DNA of 30,139 bases from the IMG/VR virus record IMGVR_UViG_3300046777_000328, positions 1 through 30,139 of that record. One strand, 5' to 3'. The notes beneath the pieces are model-generated. The model was not told the DNA's origin and made no database searches. It saw only the letters and a list, made by a program, of their open reading frames with translations. A program made the position numbers and the translations under genes. Of the stretch, positions 6,989 through 13,377 are shown in pieces. Positions within the stretch are counted from its first letter, which is position 1, and every line of letters begins with the position of its first letter. Source of the DNA: a virus.

Positions 6989-7160
6989 CAAGTGTCCCCT
7001 TAATAGGTGTTAGACGCTGTACAGATTGACTTAAAAGCCACTTGTCACCTAATAGACGCACTGAGCGGATCCACTTGCGACGATAATCCCTTCGAACGTG
7101 CTCAGGTACATCGTAAGACTTGAATAGATCACGTGAGTGTTTTAGTAGTTTAGTATTCAT
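6981..7160 (-). CDS. Small basic protein, 59 aa
   Basis: Reads MNTKLLKHSRDLFKSYDVPE, then VRRDYRRKWIRSVRLLGDKW, and ends TPIKGTLDV. It is strongly basic and helical, so nucleic-acid binding is possible. The start forms ATGA with the upstream gene, and the end overlaps the next gene by 8 nt. I recall similar short proteins in T7-like phages but no assigned role. Confidence 0.68.
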   Translation of the reverse strand: MNTKLLKHSRDLFKSYDVPEHVRRDYRRKWIRSVRLLGDKWLLSQSVQRLTPIKGTLDV

Positions 7161-7321
7161 TTATTTATATCCTCTTCGTCAATGTTAAGAATTGCCAATA
7201 TAGCCTTGACTCTATCAGCCGATAAAGTTAGCCACCTAGTTTCTCCACAGTCACTTCTAAGCTTTAGATCTACTGTATCCTCATTGCCTAGCTTTTTGAA
7301 TTCGTGATCGTAATATGTCAT
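7157..7321 (-). CDS. Small hypothetical protein, 54 aa
   Basis: Frame MTYYDHEFKKLGNEDTVDLK to NIDEEDINK. A beta-rich first half is followed by a helix (SADRVKAILAILN) and an acidic end. GGGAAA lies upstream. The stop overlaps the next ATG as ATGA. Unknown function. Confidence 0.66.
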   Translation of the reverse strand: MTYYDHEFKKLGNEDTVDLKLRSDCGETRWLTLSADRVKAILAILNIDEEDINK

Positions 7322-7348
7322 TTTACTGTTTCCCTATATAATGTTAGC

Positions 7349-7663
7349 TCAGGCTGTAACTAGCTTATCGCCTACGTATGTCTTACCTTTTTTAGTGTAT
7401 ACAGCTACACCTAAGGCACGCAAACGGCTCTTAGTGGTCTTTGTAGGCCATTGAGCCAATGTAACTGGGTTATAGTCAACCCTATCCATTGAGTATGTAT
7501 AGGTTGCAATGTGGTGACCGTGTAGATATATCTTAGCGTGCTCAATACGTGCGTGCATAAGTTCGTTTAGTTCTGTCAAGTATTCCACCCGTGAATTGTC
7601 AATAGTGCCTGACTTTTTAGCTTTGATCAGGTTCCAGATTTGTTGTTCAATTTTACGCATCAT
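7349..7663 (-). CDS. Conserved early protein of T7-like phages, 104 aa
   Basis: Starts MMRKIEQQIWNLIKAKKSG. It contains YLHGHHIATYTY, then VTLAQWPTKTTKSRLRALGV and a C-terminal KKGKTYVGDKLVTA. From memory, proteins with MRKIEQQMN at the start and a YLHGNxIA core are widespread in T7-like phages (possibly the DUF8033 group). No biochemical function is known to me. Two adjacent ATGs (7663, 7660) follow AAGGAAA; the second has the better spacing. It is basic and probably binds nucleic acid. Confidence 0.78.
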   Translation of the reverse strand: MMRKIEQQIWNLIKAKKSGTIDNSRVEYLTELNELMHARIEHAKIYLHGHHIATYTYSMDRVDYNPVTLAQWPTKTTKSRLRALGVAVYTKKGKTYVGDKLVTA

Positions 7664-7715
7664 GTTTCCTTAGTAGGTAGGCCGTAGCCTTGGGTTACTG
7701 CGACAGTGCAGTGCA

Positions 7716-7736
7716 TAGCAGTCTGTCACACTGCTA
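7716..7736 (-). other. Stem-loop in early operon spacer
   Basis: TAGCAGT (7716-7722) and ACTGCTA (7730-7736) pair perfectly around a 7-nt loop in the 89-nt gap between two leftward genes. No T-run follows on either strand, so it is not an obvious intrinsic terminator. An mRNA processing or stabilising hairpin is possible. Confidence 0.5.
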
Positions 7737-7752
7737 CACAATAGGCTGTCAC

Positions 7753-7851
7753 TTAGGCGACTAAGATATCGAAGTAGGCTAAGGCTCCGCAGGCCAGTGC
7801 AAGGCCTAGTAGCACAGCTGACAAGATATCATAAATTGTTTCTTTGTTCAT
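7753..7851 (-). CDS. Membrane micropeptide, 32 aa
   Basis: Frame MNKETIYDILSAVLLGLALA followed by CGALAYFDILVA. A short polar N-terminus is followed by one hydrophobic segment of about 20 residues, typical of a single-pass small membrane protein. The start lies 5 nt after the stop of the upstream gene, with GGAG about 10 nt before the ATG. It is second in the early leftward transcript, so it may act on the host membrane early. Unknown function. Confidence 0.55.
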   Translation of the reverse strand: MNKETIYDILSAVLLGLALACGALAYFDILVA

Positions 7852-7856
7852 GGTGG

Positions 7857-8063
7857 TTATACTCCAGCGTGCACATACAGTTGATGATGTGCTTCTACTT
7901 CATCGTCATACTCAGCGATGTATTGAAACTCATAATTATCTATTTTCTTTGCCAGTGCCCAGCCTTTGCGTACACTATCAGATGAATAATATTCAACCTC
8001 TGAAAGAACATAGTCGCCTTCCCTGCTGACAATGTGTCCATATCCAATTTCATTAATAGCCAT
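7857..8063 (-). CDS. First gene of the leftward early operon, 68 aa hypothetical
   Basis: Starts MAINEIGYGHIVSREGDYVL and ends HHQLYVHAGV. It is beta-rich in the first half, with an acidic IAEYDDEVEAHH near the end. AAAGGAC lies upstream of the ATG. It is the promoter-proximal gene of the leftward block, next to the 1.08-kb regulatory and origin region. Its position would suit an early host-takeover function, but no family is recognised. Confidence 0.7.
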   Translation of the reverse strand: MAINEIGYGHIVSREGDYVLSEVEYYSSDSVRKGWALAKKIDNYEFQYIAEYDDEVEAHHQLYVHAGV

Positions 8064-8131
8064 GATGTTATGTCCTTTAGTTAGACACTAGCACTATTGC
8101 TCTTGTCTTGCCCTCTATTATCCAGCTCTAC

Positions 8132-8204
8132 CTTACACGAACCTTACAATCACAATATTTTTATCATCTTTACAAAACTTTACAATACTGTAAGCTTTGT
8201 AAGG
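8132..8204. repeat. CTTACA/TTTACA repeat cluster next to the early operon
   Basis: Four direct copies (CTTACA at 8132 and 8143; CTTTACA at 8168 and 8178) and two inverted copies (TGTAAG at 8189, TGTAAGG at 8198) are spaced 9-11 bp within each pair, about one helical turn. They lie 70-140 bp upstream of the first leftward gene. This is typical of a multi-site operator or iteron array, but no binding protein is identified. Confidence 0.5.
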
Positions 8205-8291
8205 TGATATTGATTTAAACGGCTTTAGAGCGATTATTTCAGTTTTGCATACTTACCCCTTGGAGAAAGTTACTAACACCACAACTACTAC

Positions 8292-8523
8292 TTATCCACA
8301 GTTGTAACTCTTATATAAGACTAAAACCTGTGTATAACTTTGGTTTTGTGGTCACTTATCCACAGCCTTGTGTATAACTTGTGAGTAACTCTTTAGTTAG
8401 GGTTTATACTAGGTAGTGCTTTATAGGTGCTACATTGCCATTCACACTTGGCCTAGTTAGTAAACTACTAGTTAGTCAACTAGATGTGGATAACTTTGTA
8501 GCTTGTGGATAACCTGTGGATAA
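8292..8523. other. DnaA-box cluster, putative replication origin or DnaA sink
   Basis: The perfect bacterial DnaA box TTATCCACA occurs at 8292-8300 and 8356-8364 on the plus strand. It occurs as TGTGGATAA (minus strand) at 8485-8493, 8504-8512 and 8515-8523. Two near-matches TGTGTATAA lie at 8329-8337 and 8369-8377. The plus-strand and minus-strand perfect boxes form opposed groups around a spacer with two CTAGTTAGT direct repeats (8453, 8468) and a CTAGTT-AGTC-AACTAG inverted repeat (8468-8483). Five exact 9-mers in 232 bp cannot be chance. Origin function itself is inferred. Confidence 0.8.
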
Positions 8524-8645
8524 CTTTAGAGTGACTATGTAAGTGAGTACTGACTACAAAGTTACTGGGGGGAGGGGTGACTGCTTAGTGATTACTTTTG
8601 CGGGAGCCTACAAAGTACACAAAAAAGGATAAATAGGACTAAGTA

Positions 8646-8674
8646 GTTATAACTTATAACCAATTGATCTACAA
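8646..8674 (-). promoter_or_regulatory. Weak candidate leftward promoter
   Basis: On the minus strand TTGTAG (8674-8669), a 17-nt spacer, then TATAAC (8651-8646). It would give a long leader (nearly 590 nt) before the first leftward gene and cross the DnaA boxes. It is the best sigma-70-like match I found for the early operon, but it is not strong. Confidence 0.22.
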
Positions 8675-8807
8675 AGAAAAAGTAGAACTATAGAGTACAA
8701 TCTAGACACCCTGAGAAAGGGGAACTTTAAAGGTCTTAAAAGTAGCGTATAAGAATTAGAGTGTAGACTCTAAAGTGAACAAAAAAGTAAAATAAATAAG
8801 AAAAGAC

Positions 8808-8836
8808 TTGACAAATAGACAAAGATAGTGTATAAT
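8808..8836 (+). promoter_or_regulatory. Consensus sigma-70 promoter for the late operon
   Basis: TTGACA (8808-8813), a 17-nt spacer, then TATAAT (8831-8836), with both hexamers exactly consensus. The start point should be near 8843, giving an mRNA leader of about 300 nt before the small terminase gene. A perfect promoter for host RNA polymerase implies strong host-driven transcription of the structural genes unless it is repressed. Confidence 0.85.
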
Positions 8837-8863
8837 ATTCTACATAGGAAATAATTGTGTTTA

Positions 8864-8889
8864 CTAAGAAGCCTGACCCCACTTCTTAG
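8864..8889 (+). other. Stem-loop near the 5' end of the late mRNA
   Basis: CTAAGAAG (8864-8871) and CTTCTTAG (8882-8889) form a perfect 8-bp stem with the 10-nt loop CCTGACCCCA, about 20 nt downstream of the expected transcription start. No T-run follows, so a terminator is unlikely. A 5' mRNA-stabilising or protein-binding hairpin is possible. Confidence 0.55.
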
Positions 8890-8932
8890 GTTGACTGAAA
8901 TGTATAGCGTAAGCGTACACCTTGGAAAGGGA

Positions 8933-8959
8933 ACATAGAAGTTAAAGACACTATTAAAG
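8933..8959 (+). repeat. Leader repeat, copy 2
   Basis: ACATAGAAGTTAAA, then G, then ACACTATTAAAG. It matches the minus-strand copy at 5449-5423 at 26 of 27 positions. It lies in the late mRNA leader about 90 nt after the expected start point and is followed by the shared TTACTTATAAAGTAA block at 8989-9003. Confidence 0.85.
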
Positions 8960-8988
8960 ATAATTATTATAAGTTATTACTGTTAATG

Positions 8989-9088
8989 TTACTTATAAAG
9001 TAATTAATATTAATAATACTATTATAAGTACTTATAATATTTATGTCTATATAACATTTATGTTAATGTCTTAGGTACTTTATAGTAC
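8989..9088. repeat. Chain of AT-rich palindromes before the terminase genes
   Basis: Five consecutive symmetric elements: TTACTT-ATA-AAGTAA (8989-9003); ATTAATATTAAT (8003-equivalent half sites at 9003-9014); a perfect 20-bp palindrome with half-site TATTATAAGT (9020-9039); AACAT-TT-ATGTT (9053-9064); and GTACT-TTAT-AGTAC (9075-9088). The stretch 8940-9070 is almost pure A+T and would melt easily. It could serve as an origin unwinding element, an operator array or a structured mRNA leader. Confidence 0.7.
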
Positions 9089-9145
9089 TCCACTTAAAAG
9101 TCTCCTTCGTGCTGGAAGCACTTCTATAAAGGACAAAGACGAGCA

Positions 9146-9505
9146 ATGACTAAACCAACAGGTAATAAAGTAGGACGTACCTCTAAAAGGGAACTAAAAG
9201 CTATCACTGAAAATCGTAGTGTCGGTAGACCTAAGGGTGATGCAGCTATTATCAATGAGTATAAGCTTAGGATGCTTAACTCACCTAAGAGTGCTAAGGT
9301 TCTAGAAGCTATTTATGATGCAGCTCTTAATGATGAGCATAAGAATCAAGCGGCAGCATGGAAGTTAATTGTCGATAGGATTGTACCTGTCAGTGTGTTT
9401 GAAGCTCAGAAGGCTGGTAATAATACCCCTACTGTGTCGATCAACATAACAGGTTTAACGTCACCTACAATCAGTACTAATAGTGATGAGGTGATAGATG
9501 TCTGA
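9146..9505 (+). CDS. terS: Terminase small subunit
   Basis: Recognises phage DNA and starts packaging with the large subunit. It is 119 aa. The basic N-terminus (KVGRTSKRELKAI, VGRPKGDAAI) is followed by a helical core (KSAKVLEAIYDAALN, NQAAAWKLIVDRIVP), a usual arrangement for small terminases of podoviruses. The C-terminus is Thr/Ser-rich and probably flexible. The assignment rests on size, this pattern and its position directly before the large terminase, which it overlaps by 8 nt. AAAGGA lies upstream. It is the first gene after the late promoter and its 300-nt leader. Confidence 0.82.
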   Translation: MTKPTGNKVGRTSKRELKAITENRSVGRPKGDAAIINEYKLRMLNSPKSAKVLEAIYDAALNDEHKNQAAAWKLIVDRIVPVSVFEAQKAGNNTPTVSINITGLTSPTISTNSDEVIDV

Positions 9506-10757
9506 GTTAAACTTTCAACTGCTTAAGTGGCAGCAGAATGTCTTTAAAGACACCACTCGCTTTAAAGTAGTCGCTGCAGGTCGAAGGTGTGGTAAGTCAA
9601 GACTGTCAGCAGTATCGTTACTGATTGAAGGTCTTAACTGTCCAGACGGGTCAGCTGTGATGTACATAGCACCTACCTTAGGGCAAGCTAGAACAATTAT
9701 GTGGGACTTACTGCACGAGCTAGGTAGACCTGTGATTAAGTCTAGCCATGTAAATAACTTAGAGATTACTCTGATCAACGGTAAGAAGATCTTAGTACGA
9801 GGAGCTGATAATCCCGATTCTCTGCGAGGTGTTTCCTTAATTTACGTAGTGCTGGACGAATGTGCCTTCATAAAAGAGGATGTATGGCAAAAAATCATTC
9901 GAGCTTCACTGTCAGATAAGAAGGGTAGAGCTCTCTTCATCAGTACTCCTTCAGGTCGTAATTGGTTCTACGATACTTTCAATCTAGGACAAGACAACCA
10001 AGATGAAGAGTGGAAGAGCTGGCACTTCACAACGCAGGATAACGAGACTATTGATCCTAAGGAGATTGAGGCTGCAAAGCGTACATTGAGTTCCTTTGCA
10101 TTCAAGCAAGAGTACTTGTCTAGTTTCGATACAGCAGGTGCTGATGTCTTTAAAGAGGAATGGTTTAAGTTAGCTGAAGAACCTCAGTTTGGTAGTTACA
10201 TTGTAGCTATTGACTTAGCAGGTTTTGAAGAGGTAGGTAAGAATGCAGGGGCTTCTAAGAAGAGGCTAGACGAGACAGCTATTGCAGTTGTTAAGTTAGA
10301 AGATAATGGTAACTGGTGGGTACACAAGATCCAGCACGGTAGGTGGGACATCAGAGAGACTGCAGTTAACATCTTGAAAGTGATCAGAGACTTTCAACCT
10401 ACAAGTATAGGTATTGAGCGAGGAGCATTGAAGAATGCTGTGTTGCCATATCTTAATGACTTGATGAGGAAGAATAACATCTATGCTCACATACAGGATT
10501 TAACTCACGGTAACAAGAAGAAAACTGATAGGGTTGTCTGGAGCTTACAAGGTCGTTTAGAGCACGGAAGGATCACCTTCAATGAGGATGAGGACTGGGA
10601 TGAGTTCAGAGATCAATTAGTTATGTTCCCAACAGCCGGTGTACATGATGACTTGGTAGATGCTCTCAGTTACATTGATCAACTTGCTGTAGCTTCATAC
10701 AACGCTGACTACGAAGAAGATGAGTGGGAAGTTTACGATAAGATTGCTGGCTACTAA
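9498..10757 (+). CDS. terL: Terminase large subunit (packaging ATPase and nuclease)
   Basis: Pumps DNA into the prohead at the portal and cuts it. The 419-aa protein has Walker A GRRCGKS (28-34), Walker B VVLDE (D120, E121) and a coupling motif FISTPSGR (148-154). The C-terminal RNase H-like nuclease has VAIDLAG (D239), IGIERG (E307) and HDDLVDAL (D384, D385, D388), the expected acidic triad. The length is normal for a compact podovirus large terminase. It overlaps the small terminase by 8 nt and precedes the portal region, the usual order. Confidence 0.96.
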   Translation: MSELNFQLLKWQQNVFKDTTRFKVVAAGRRCGKSRLSAVSLLIEGLNCPDGSAVMYIAPTLGQARTIMWDLLHELGRPVIKSSHVNNLEITLINGKKILVRGADNPDSLRGVSLIYVVLDECAFIKEDVWQKIIRASLSDKKGRALFISTPSGRNWFYDTFNLGQDNQDEEWKSWHFTTQDNETIDPKEIEAAKRTLSSFAFKQEYLSSFDTAGADVFKEEWFKLAEEPQFGSYIVAIDLAGFEEVGKNAGASKKRLDETAIAVVKLEDNGNWWVHKIQHGRWDIRETAVNILKVIRDFQPTSIGIERGALKNAVLPYLNDLMRKNNIYAHIQDLTHGNKKKTDRVVWSLQGRLEHGRITFNEDEDWDEFRDQLVMFPTAGVHDDLVDALSYIDQLAVASYNADYEEDEWEVYDKIAGY

Positions 10758-10775
10758 GCTTAAGGAACACTAAAG

Positions 10776-11030
10776 ATGACAGTTAAACGAAGTAGTGAAG
10801 AATTTCAAGGTTATAACAAACCTAAGAGAACTCCCGGACATCCAAGTAAGAGTCATGCAGTATTAGCTAAAGAAGGTGAAGAGGTTAAGCTTATTCGCTT
10901 CGGACAGCAAGGTGTTACAGGTAGTCCAGATGGTTCAGCTCGTAATGAATCCTTTAAAGCTCGTCACGCTAAGAACATTGCCAAAGGTAAGATGTCAGCG
11001 GCCTATTGGAGTAACAAAATTAAGTGGTAA
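10776..11030 (+). CDS. DUF6321-like small basic protein
   Basis: 84 aa, strongly basic. It has a HPSKSHAVLAKEG segment, the glycine-rich IRFGQQGVTGSPDGSA and the C-terminal FKARHAKNIAKGKMSAAYWS. From memory this matches the DUF6321 family found near packaging and structural genes of marine and freshwater phages. The role is unknown; a DNA- or capsid-associated protein is plausible. It lies between the large terminase and the portal, 18 nt after the former, preceded by AAGGAAC. Confidence 0.82.
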   Translation: MTVKRSSEEFQGYNKPKRTPGHPSKSHAVLAKEGEEVKLIRFGQQGVTGSPDGSARNESFKARHAKNIAKGKMSAAYWSNKIKW

Positions 11031-11041
11031 CAAGGAATACA

Positions 11042-13069
11042 ATGGCTTTAACTAACAATCAGTTTGACGATAAAGAGAATCATAATACCTCTTTTGATGA
11101 ACCTACGCAGGCTGAGAAGGAACTCACCTCGTGGGTAACTCAGCACATCACTCGCTGGCGTGATCACCGTGATGCTAACTACATGGACTTGTGGTTGGAA
11201 TATGAGCGTGTCTTCCGAGGTATCTGGGCTGCTGAGGATAAGACTCGTGAGTCTGAGCGTTCACGTATTATCTCTCCAGCTACTCAGCAAGCTATTGAGA
11301 CTCGTCACGCTGAGATCATGGAAGCTATCTTCGGTCAAGGTGAATTCTTTGACATTCAAGATGATGTACGTGATGTTGATGGTAATCCTCACGACATTGA
11401 GCAGATTAAAGTTCAACTGCATGAGGACTTTAAGAAGGACAAGATTAAGAAAGCTATTGACCAAATTGAGTTGATGGCTGAGATTTATGGTACAGGTATT
11501 GGTGAGATCATTGTCAAGACTGAGAAGGAATACATTCCTAAGACTCAGGCAATTCCCGGTATTGCTAATGCAGCCGCTATTGGAGTTGAAGAGAAAGATA
11601 GAGTTGCGGTCAAGATTAAACCAGTTAACCCTAAGAATTTCCTTATTGATCCTAATGCTGATTCCGTTGACGATGCTCTTGGTGTTGCTATCGAGAAGTA
11701 CGTATCCATTCACAAGGTTGTGGAGGGGATTGAGCGAGGGATTTATAAGAAGGTCGACATCACCACTGCTTCGGAGGATGAAGATCTAGAGCCTACACAG
11801 GATCTGCAGAACTATCAAGATGATAAGGTTAAGCTGATCACTTACTACGGTCTAGTACCTCGAGAGTACTTAACTGATGGTGAAGAGGAAGTTGAGTACG
11901 AGGAGTTGTTCCCAGAAGGTACTGCAGCTGATGAACACTGTAACCTCGTTGAGGCTATTGTCGTTATCGCTAACGATTCAGTTCTGTTAAAGGCTGAGGC
12001 AAATCCTTACATGATGAAGGATCGTCCAGTCATTGCTTACCAAGACGATACAGTTCCCGGTCGCTTCTGGGGTCGTGGTACAGCTGAGAAGGCCTACAAT
12101 ATGCAGAAAGCTATTGATGGTCAGCTACGTGCTCACATGGACTCATTGGCATTGACTACAGCTCCCATGATTGCCATGGATGCTACACGTCTGCCTCGTG
12201 GTGCTAAGTTTGAGATTAAGCCCGGTAAGGCTATCTTGACCAATGGTGCACCTTCTGAGATCTTGTATCCCTTCAAGTTCGGTCAGACTGATGGCAATGC
12301 AGCTGCAGCAGCGCAGAACTTTGAGCGTATGTTGTTGCAAGCTACAGGCACAGTTGACAGCGCAGGTATGCCATCTAACGTTCCTCGTGACGCAGGCGCT
12401 GGTGGTATGTCTATGGCTATGGCAGGTATCATCAAGAAGTACAAACGTACATTGAGTAACTTCCAAGAAGACTTCATGATTCCGTTCATTAACAAAGCTG
12501 CCTTCCGTTATATGCAGTTTGACAGTGAGCGTTATCCAACAGCTGATATGACATTCGTACCTACAGCTACTTTGGGTATCTTGGCACGAGAGTTTGAACA
12601 ACAACAGATGATTGGATTGTTGCAGACACTAGGCCCTAACACGCCAGTACTGCCATTGATCCTTAAAGGCATCCTCCAGAACAGTTCTCTGTCTAACCGT
12701 GGTGAACTGATGAAGGCTTTGGATCAGATGTCACAGCCTAATCCAGATGCTCAGAAGGCTCAGCAAGAGCAACAGATGGCTCAGATGCAACTTACAGCTG
12801 CTCAAGTGGCAGATCTACAGTCTAAGGCTCAGAAACAACAAGCTGAAGCTCAGAAAACTATGGTTGAAGCTCAGATGATCCCTGAAGAGCATCGAGTTAA
12901 GGTCATCCAAGCTGCTGCAACTAACATTGATCAGAGCAGTGACTTCGATAAACGCTTGAAATTGGCTGACATGATGCTAAAAGAGAAGCAAGTTAACCTG
13001 AAAGCTGCCGATATTTCATCAAATGAGCGTATTGCAAGCCTTCAAATGATGAATAAATCAAATAAATAA
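11042..13069 (+). CDS. Portal (head-to-tail connector) protein
   Basis: Forms the dodecameric ring through which DNA enters and leaves the head. 675 aa. The N-terminal region has WRDHRDANYMDLWLEYERVF and then SERSRIISPATQQAIETRHA, typical of long podovirus portals. The middle has a conserved GRFWGRGTAEKAYNMQKAID stretch. The C-terminal ~120 residues are Gln/Ala-rich coiled coil (QKAQQEQQMAQMQLTAAQV), matching the extended barrel helix of P22-type portals. The ATG at 11042 with AAGGAA upstream is preferred to the in-frame GTG at 11024. The order terminase, portal, scaffold, capsid supports the call. Confidence 0.92.
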   Translation: MALTNNQFDDKENHNTSFDEPTQAEKELTSWVTQHITRWRDHRDANYMDLWLEYERVFRGIWAAEDKTRESERSRIISPATQQAIETRHAEIMEAIFGQGEFFDIQDDVRDVDGNPHDIEQIKVQLHEDFKKDKIKKAIDQIELMAEIYGTGIGEIIVKTEKEYIPKTQAIPGIANAAAIGVEEKDRVAVKIKPVNPKNFLIDPNADSVDDALGVAIEKYVSIHKVVEGIERGIYKKVDITTASEDEDLEPTQDLQNYQDDKVKLITYYGLVPREYLTDGEEEVEYEELFPEGTAADEHCNLVEAIVVIANDSVLLKAEANPYMMKDRPVIAYQDDTVPGRFWGRGTAEKAYNMQKAIDGQLRAHMDSLALTTAPMIAMDATRLPRGAKFEIKPGKAILTNGAPSEILYPFKFGQTDGNAAAAAQNFERMLLQATGTVDSAGMPSNVPRDAGAGGMSMAMAGIIKKYKRTLSNFQEDFMIPFINKAAFRYMQFDSERYPTADMTFVPTATLGILAREFEQQQMIGLLQTLGPNTPVLPLILKGILQNSSLSNRGELMKALDQMSQPNPDAQKAQQEQQMAQMQLTAAQVADLQSKAQKQQAEAQKTMVEAQMIPEEHRVKVIQAAATNIDQSSDFDKRLKLADMMLKEKQVNLKAADISSNERIASLQMMNKSNK

Positions 13070-13078
13070 CAAAAAAGC

Positions 13079-13107
13079 TTGACAAAGTGTTGTTTTTATG
13101 CTACAAT
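13079..13107 (+). promoter_or_regulatory. Sigma-70 promoter inside the late operon
   Basis: TTGACA (13079-13084), 17 nt, then TACAAT (13102-13107), in the 77-nt gap after the portal gene. Transcription should start near 13114, giving a leader of about 33 nt. It would add mRNA for the small proteins, scaffold and capsid, the most abundantly needed products. Confidence 0.75.
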
Positions 13108-13146
13108 AATACTATTGTTTAAGCATTTAATGGAGGGATAAGCCAA

Positions 13147-13377
13147 ATGGCCCCTGATTTACAAAAATATTACGAAGAAACCTTTAATACGATGAGTACT
13201 AAGGGTTGGGAGTACCTCATAGAGGACTTCGAAGAGATTAAGGCTAGTTTAAACGACTTATCAACTGTCACGGACACACAATCTTTATATTTCCGTAAGG
13301 GACAGTTAGATATTCTTGAATTAGTTTTAGGGCGTAAAGCTGTGTGTGAGAAGGTATTTGAGGAATTGCAGGAATGA
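13147..13377 (+). CDS. Conserved phage protein between portal and scaffold, 76 aa
   Basis: Reads APDLQKYYEETFNTMSTKGW, then LIEDFEEIKASLNDLS and SLYFRKGQLDILELVLGRK. It is acidic and all-helical. I recall similar proteins at this position in many podoviruses, with the SLYFRRGQLDIL motif, but no assigned role. GGAGGGA lies well placed before the ATG. It is the first gene behind the internal promoter, and its stop overlaps the next start (ATGA). Confidence 0.78.
   Translation: MAPDLQKYYEETFNTMSTKGWEYLIEDFEEIKASLNDLSTVTDTQSLYFRKGQLDILELVLGRKAVCEKVFEELQE

Larger units (their letters stand above)
8064..9145. other. 1.08-kb gene-free divergent region (control and putative origin)
   Basis: No frame longer than about a dozen codons with a ribosome site is visible on either strand. 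The region separates leftward early genes from rightward late genes. It contains a CTTACA repeat cluster (8132-8204), DnaA boxes (8292-8523), a G-rich run GGGGGGAGGGG (8567-8577), three CTACAAAG copies (8554, 8608, 8669), a consensus rightward promoter (8808-8836), a leader hairpin (8864-8889), the leader repeat (8933-8959) and an AT-rich palindrome chain (8989-9088). A 6-nt inverted repeat TAGAGT-GTAG-ACTCTA lies at 8757-8772. Confidence 0.85.

Noticed and set aside
7664-7752. A tRNA or riboswitch in the spacer with a strong hairpin
   Set aside because: Only one 7-bp stem is supported; there is no cloverleaf, no CCA-type end and no recognised aptamer.
8901-8939. A 12-codon frame in the late leader as a leader peptide
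   Set aside because: There is no ribosome site, and its composition is not suggestive of an attenuator.
8933-8959. Calling the leader repeat an SP6-type promoter outright
   Set aside because: Only the 8-nt core is shared, the other copy differs in its first base, and no phage RNA polymerase gene is seen in this window.
8064-9145. Plasmid-type replicon (phage-plasmid) because of DnaA boxes
   Set aside because: No Rep, ParA/ParB or other partition gene is visible in the window, and the genes present are those of a lytic podovirus.
11024-11041. GTG start extending the portal gene by six residues
   Set aside because: The ATG at 11042 has a well-placed AAGGAA; the GTG overlaps the previous stop region and has no ribosome site.
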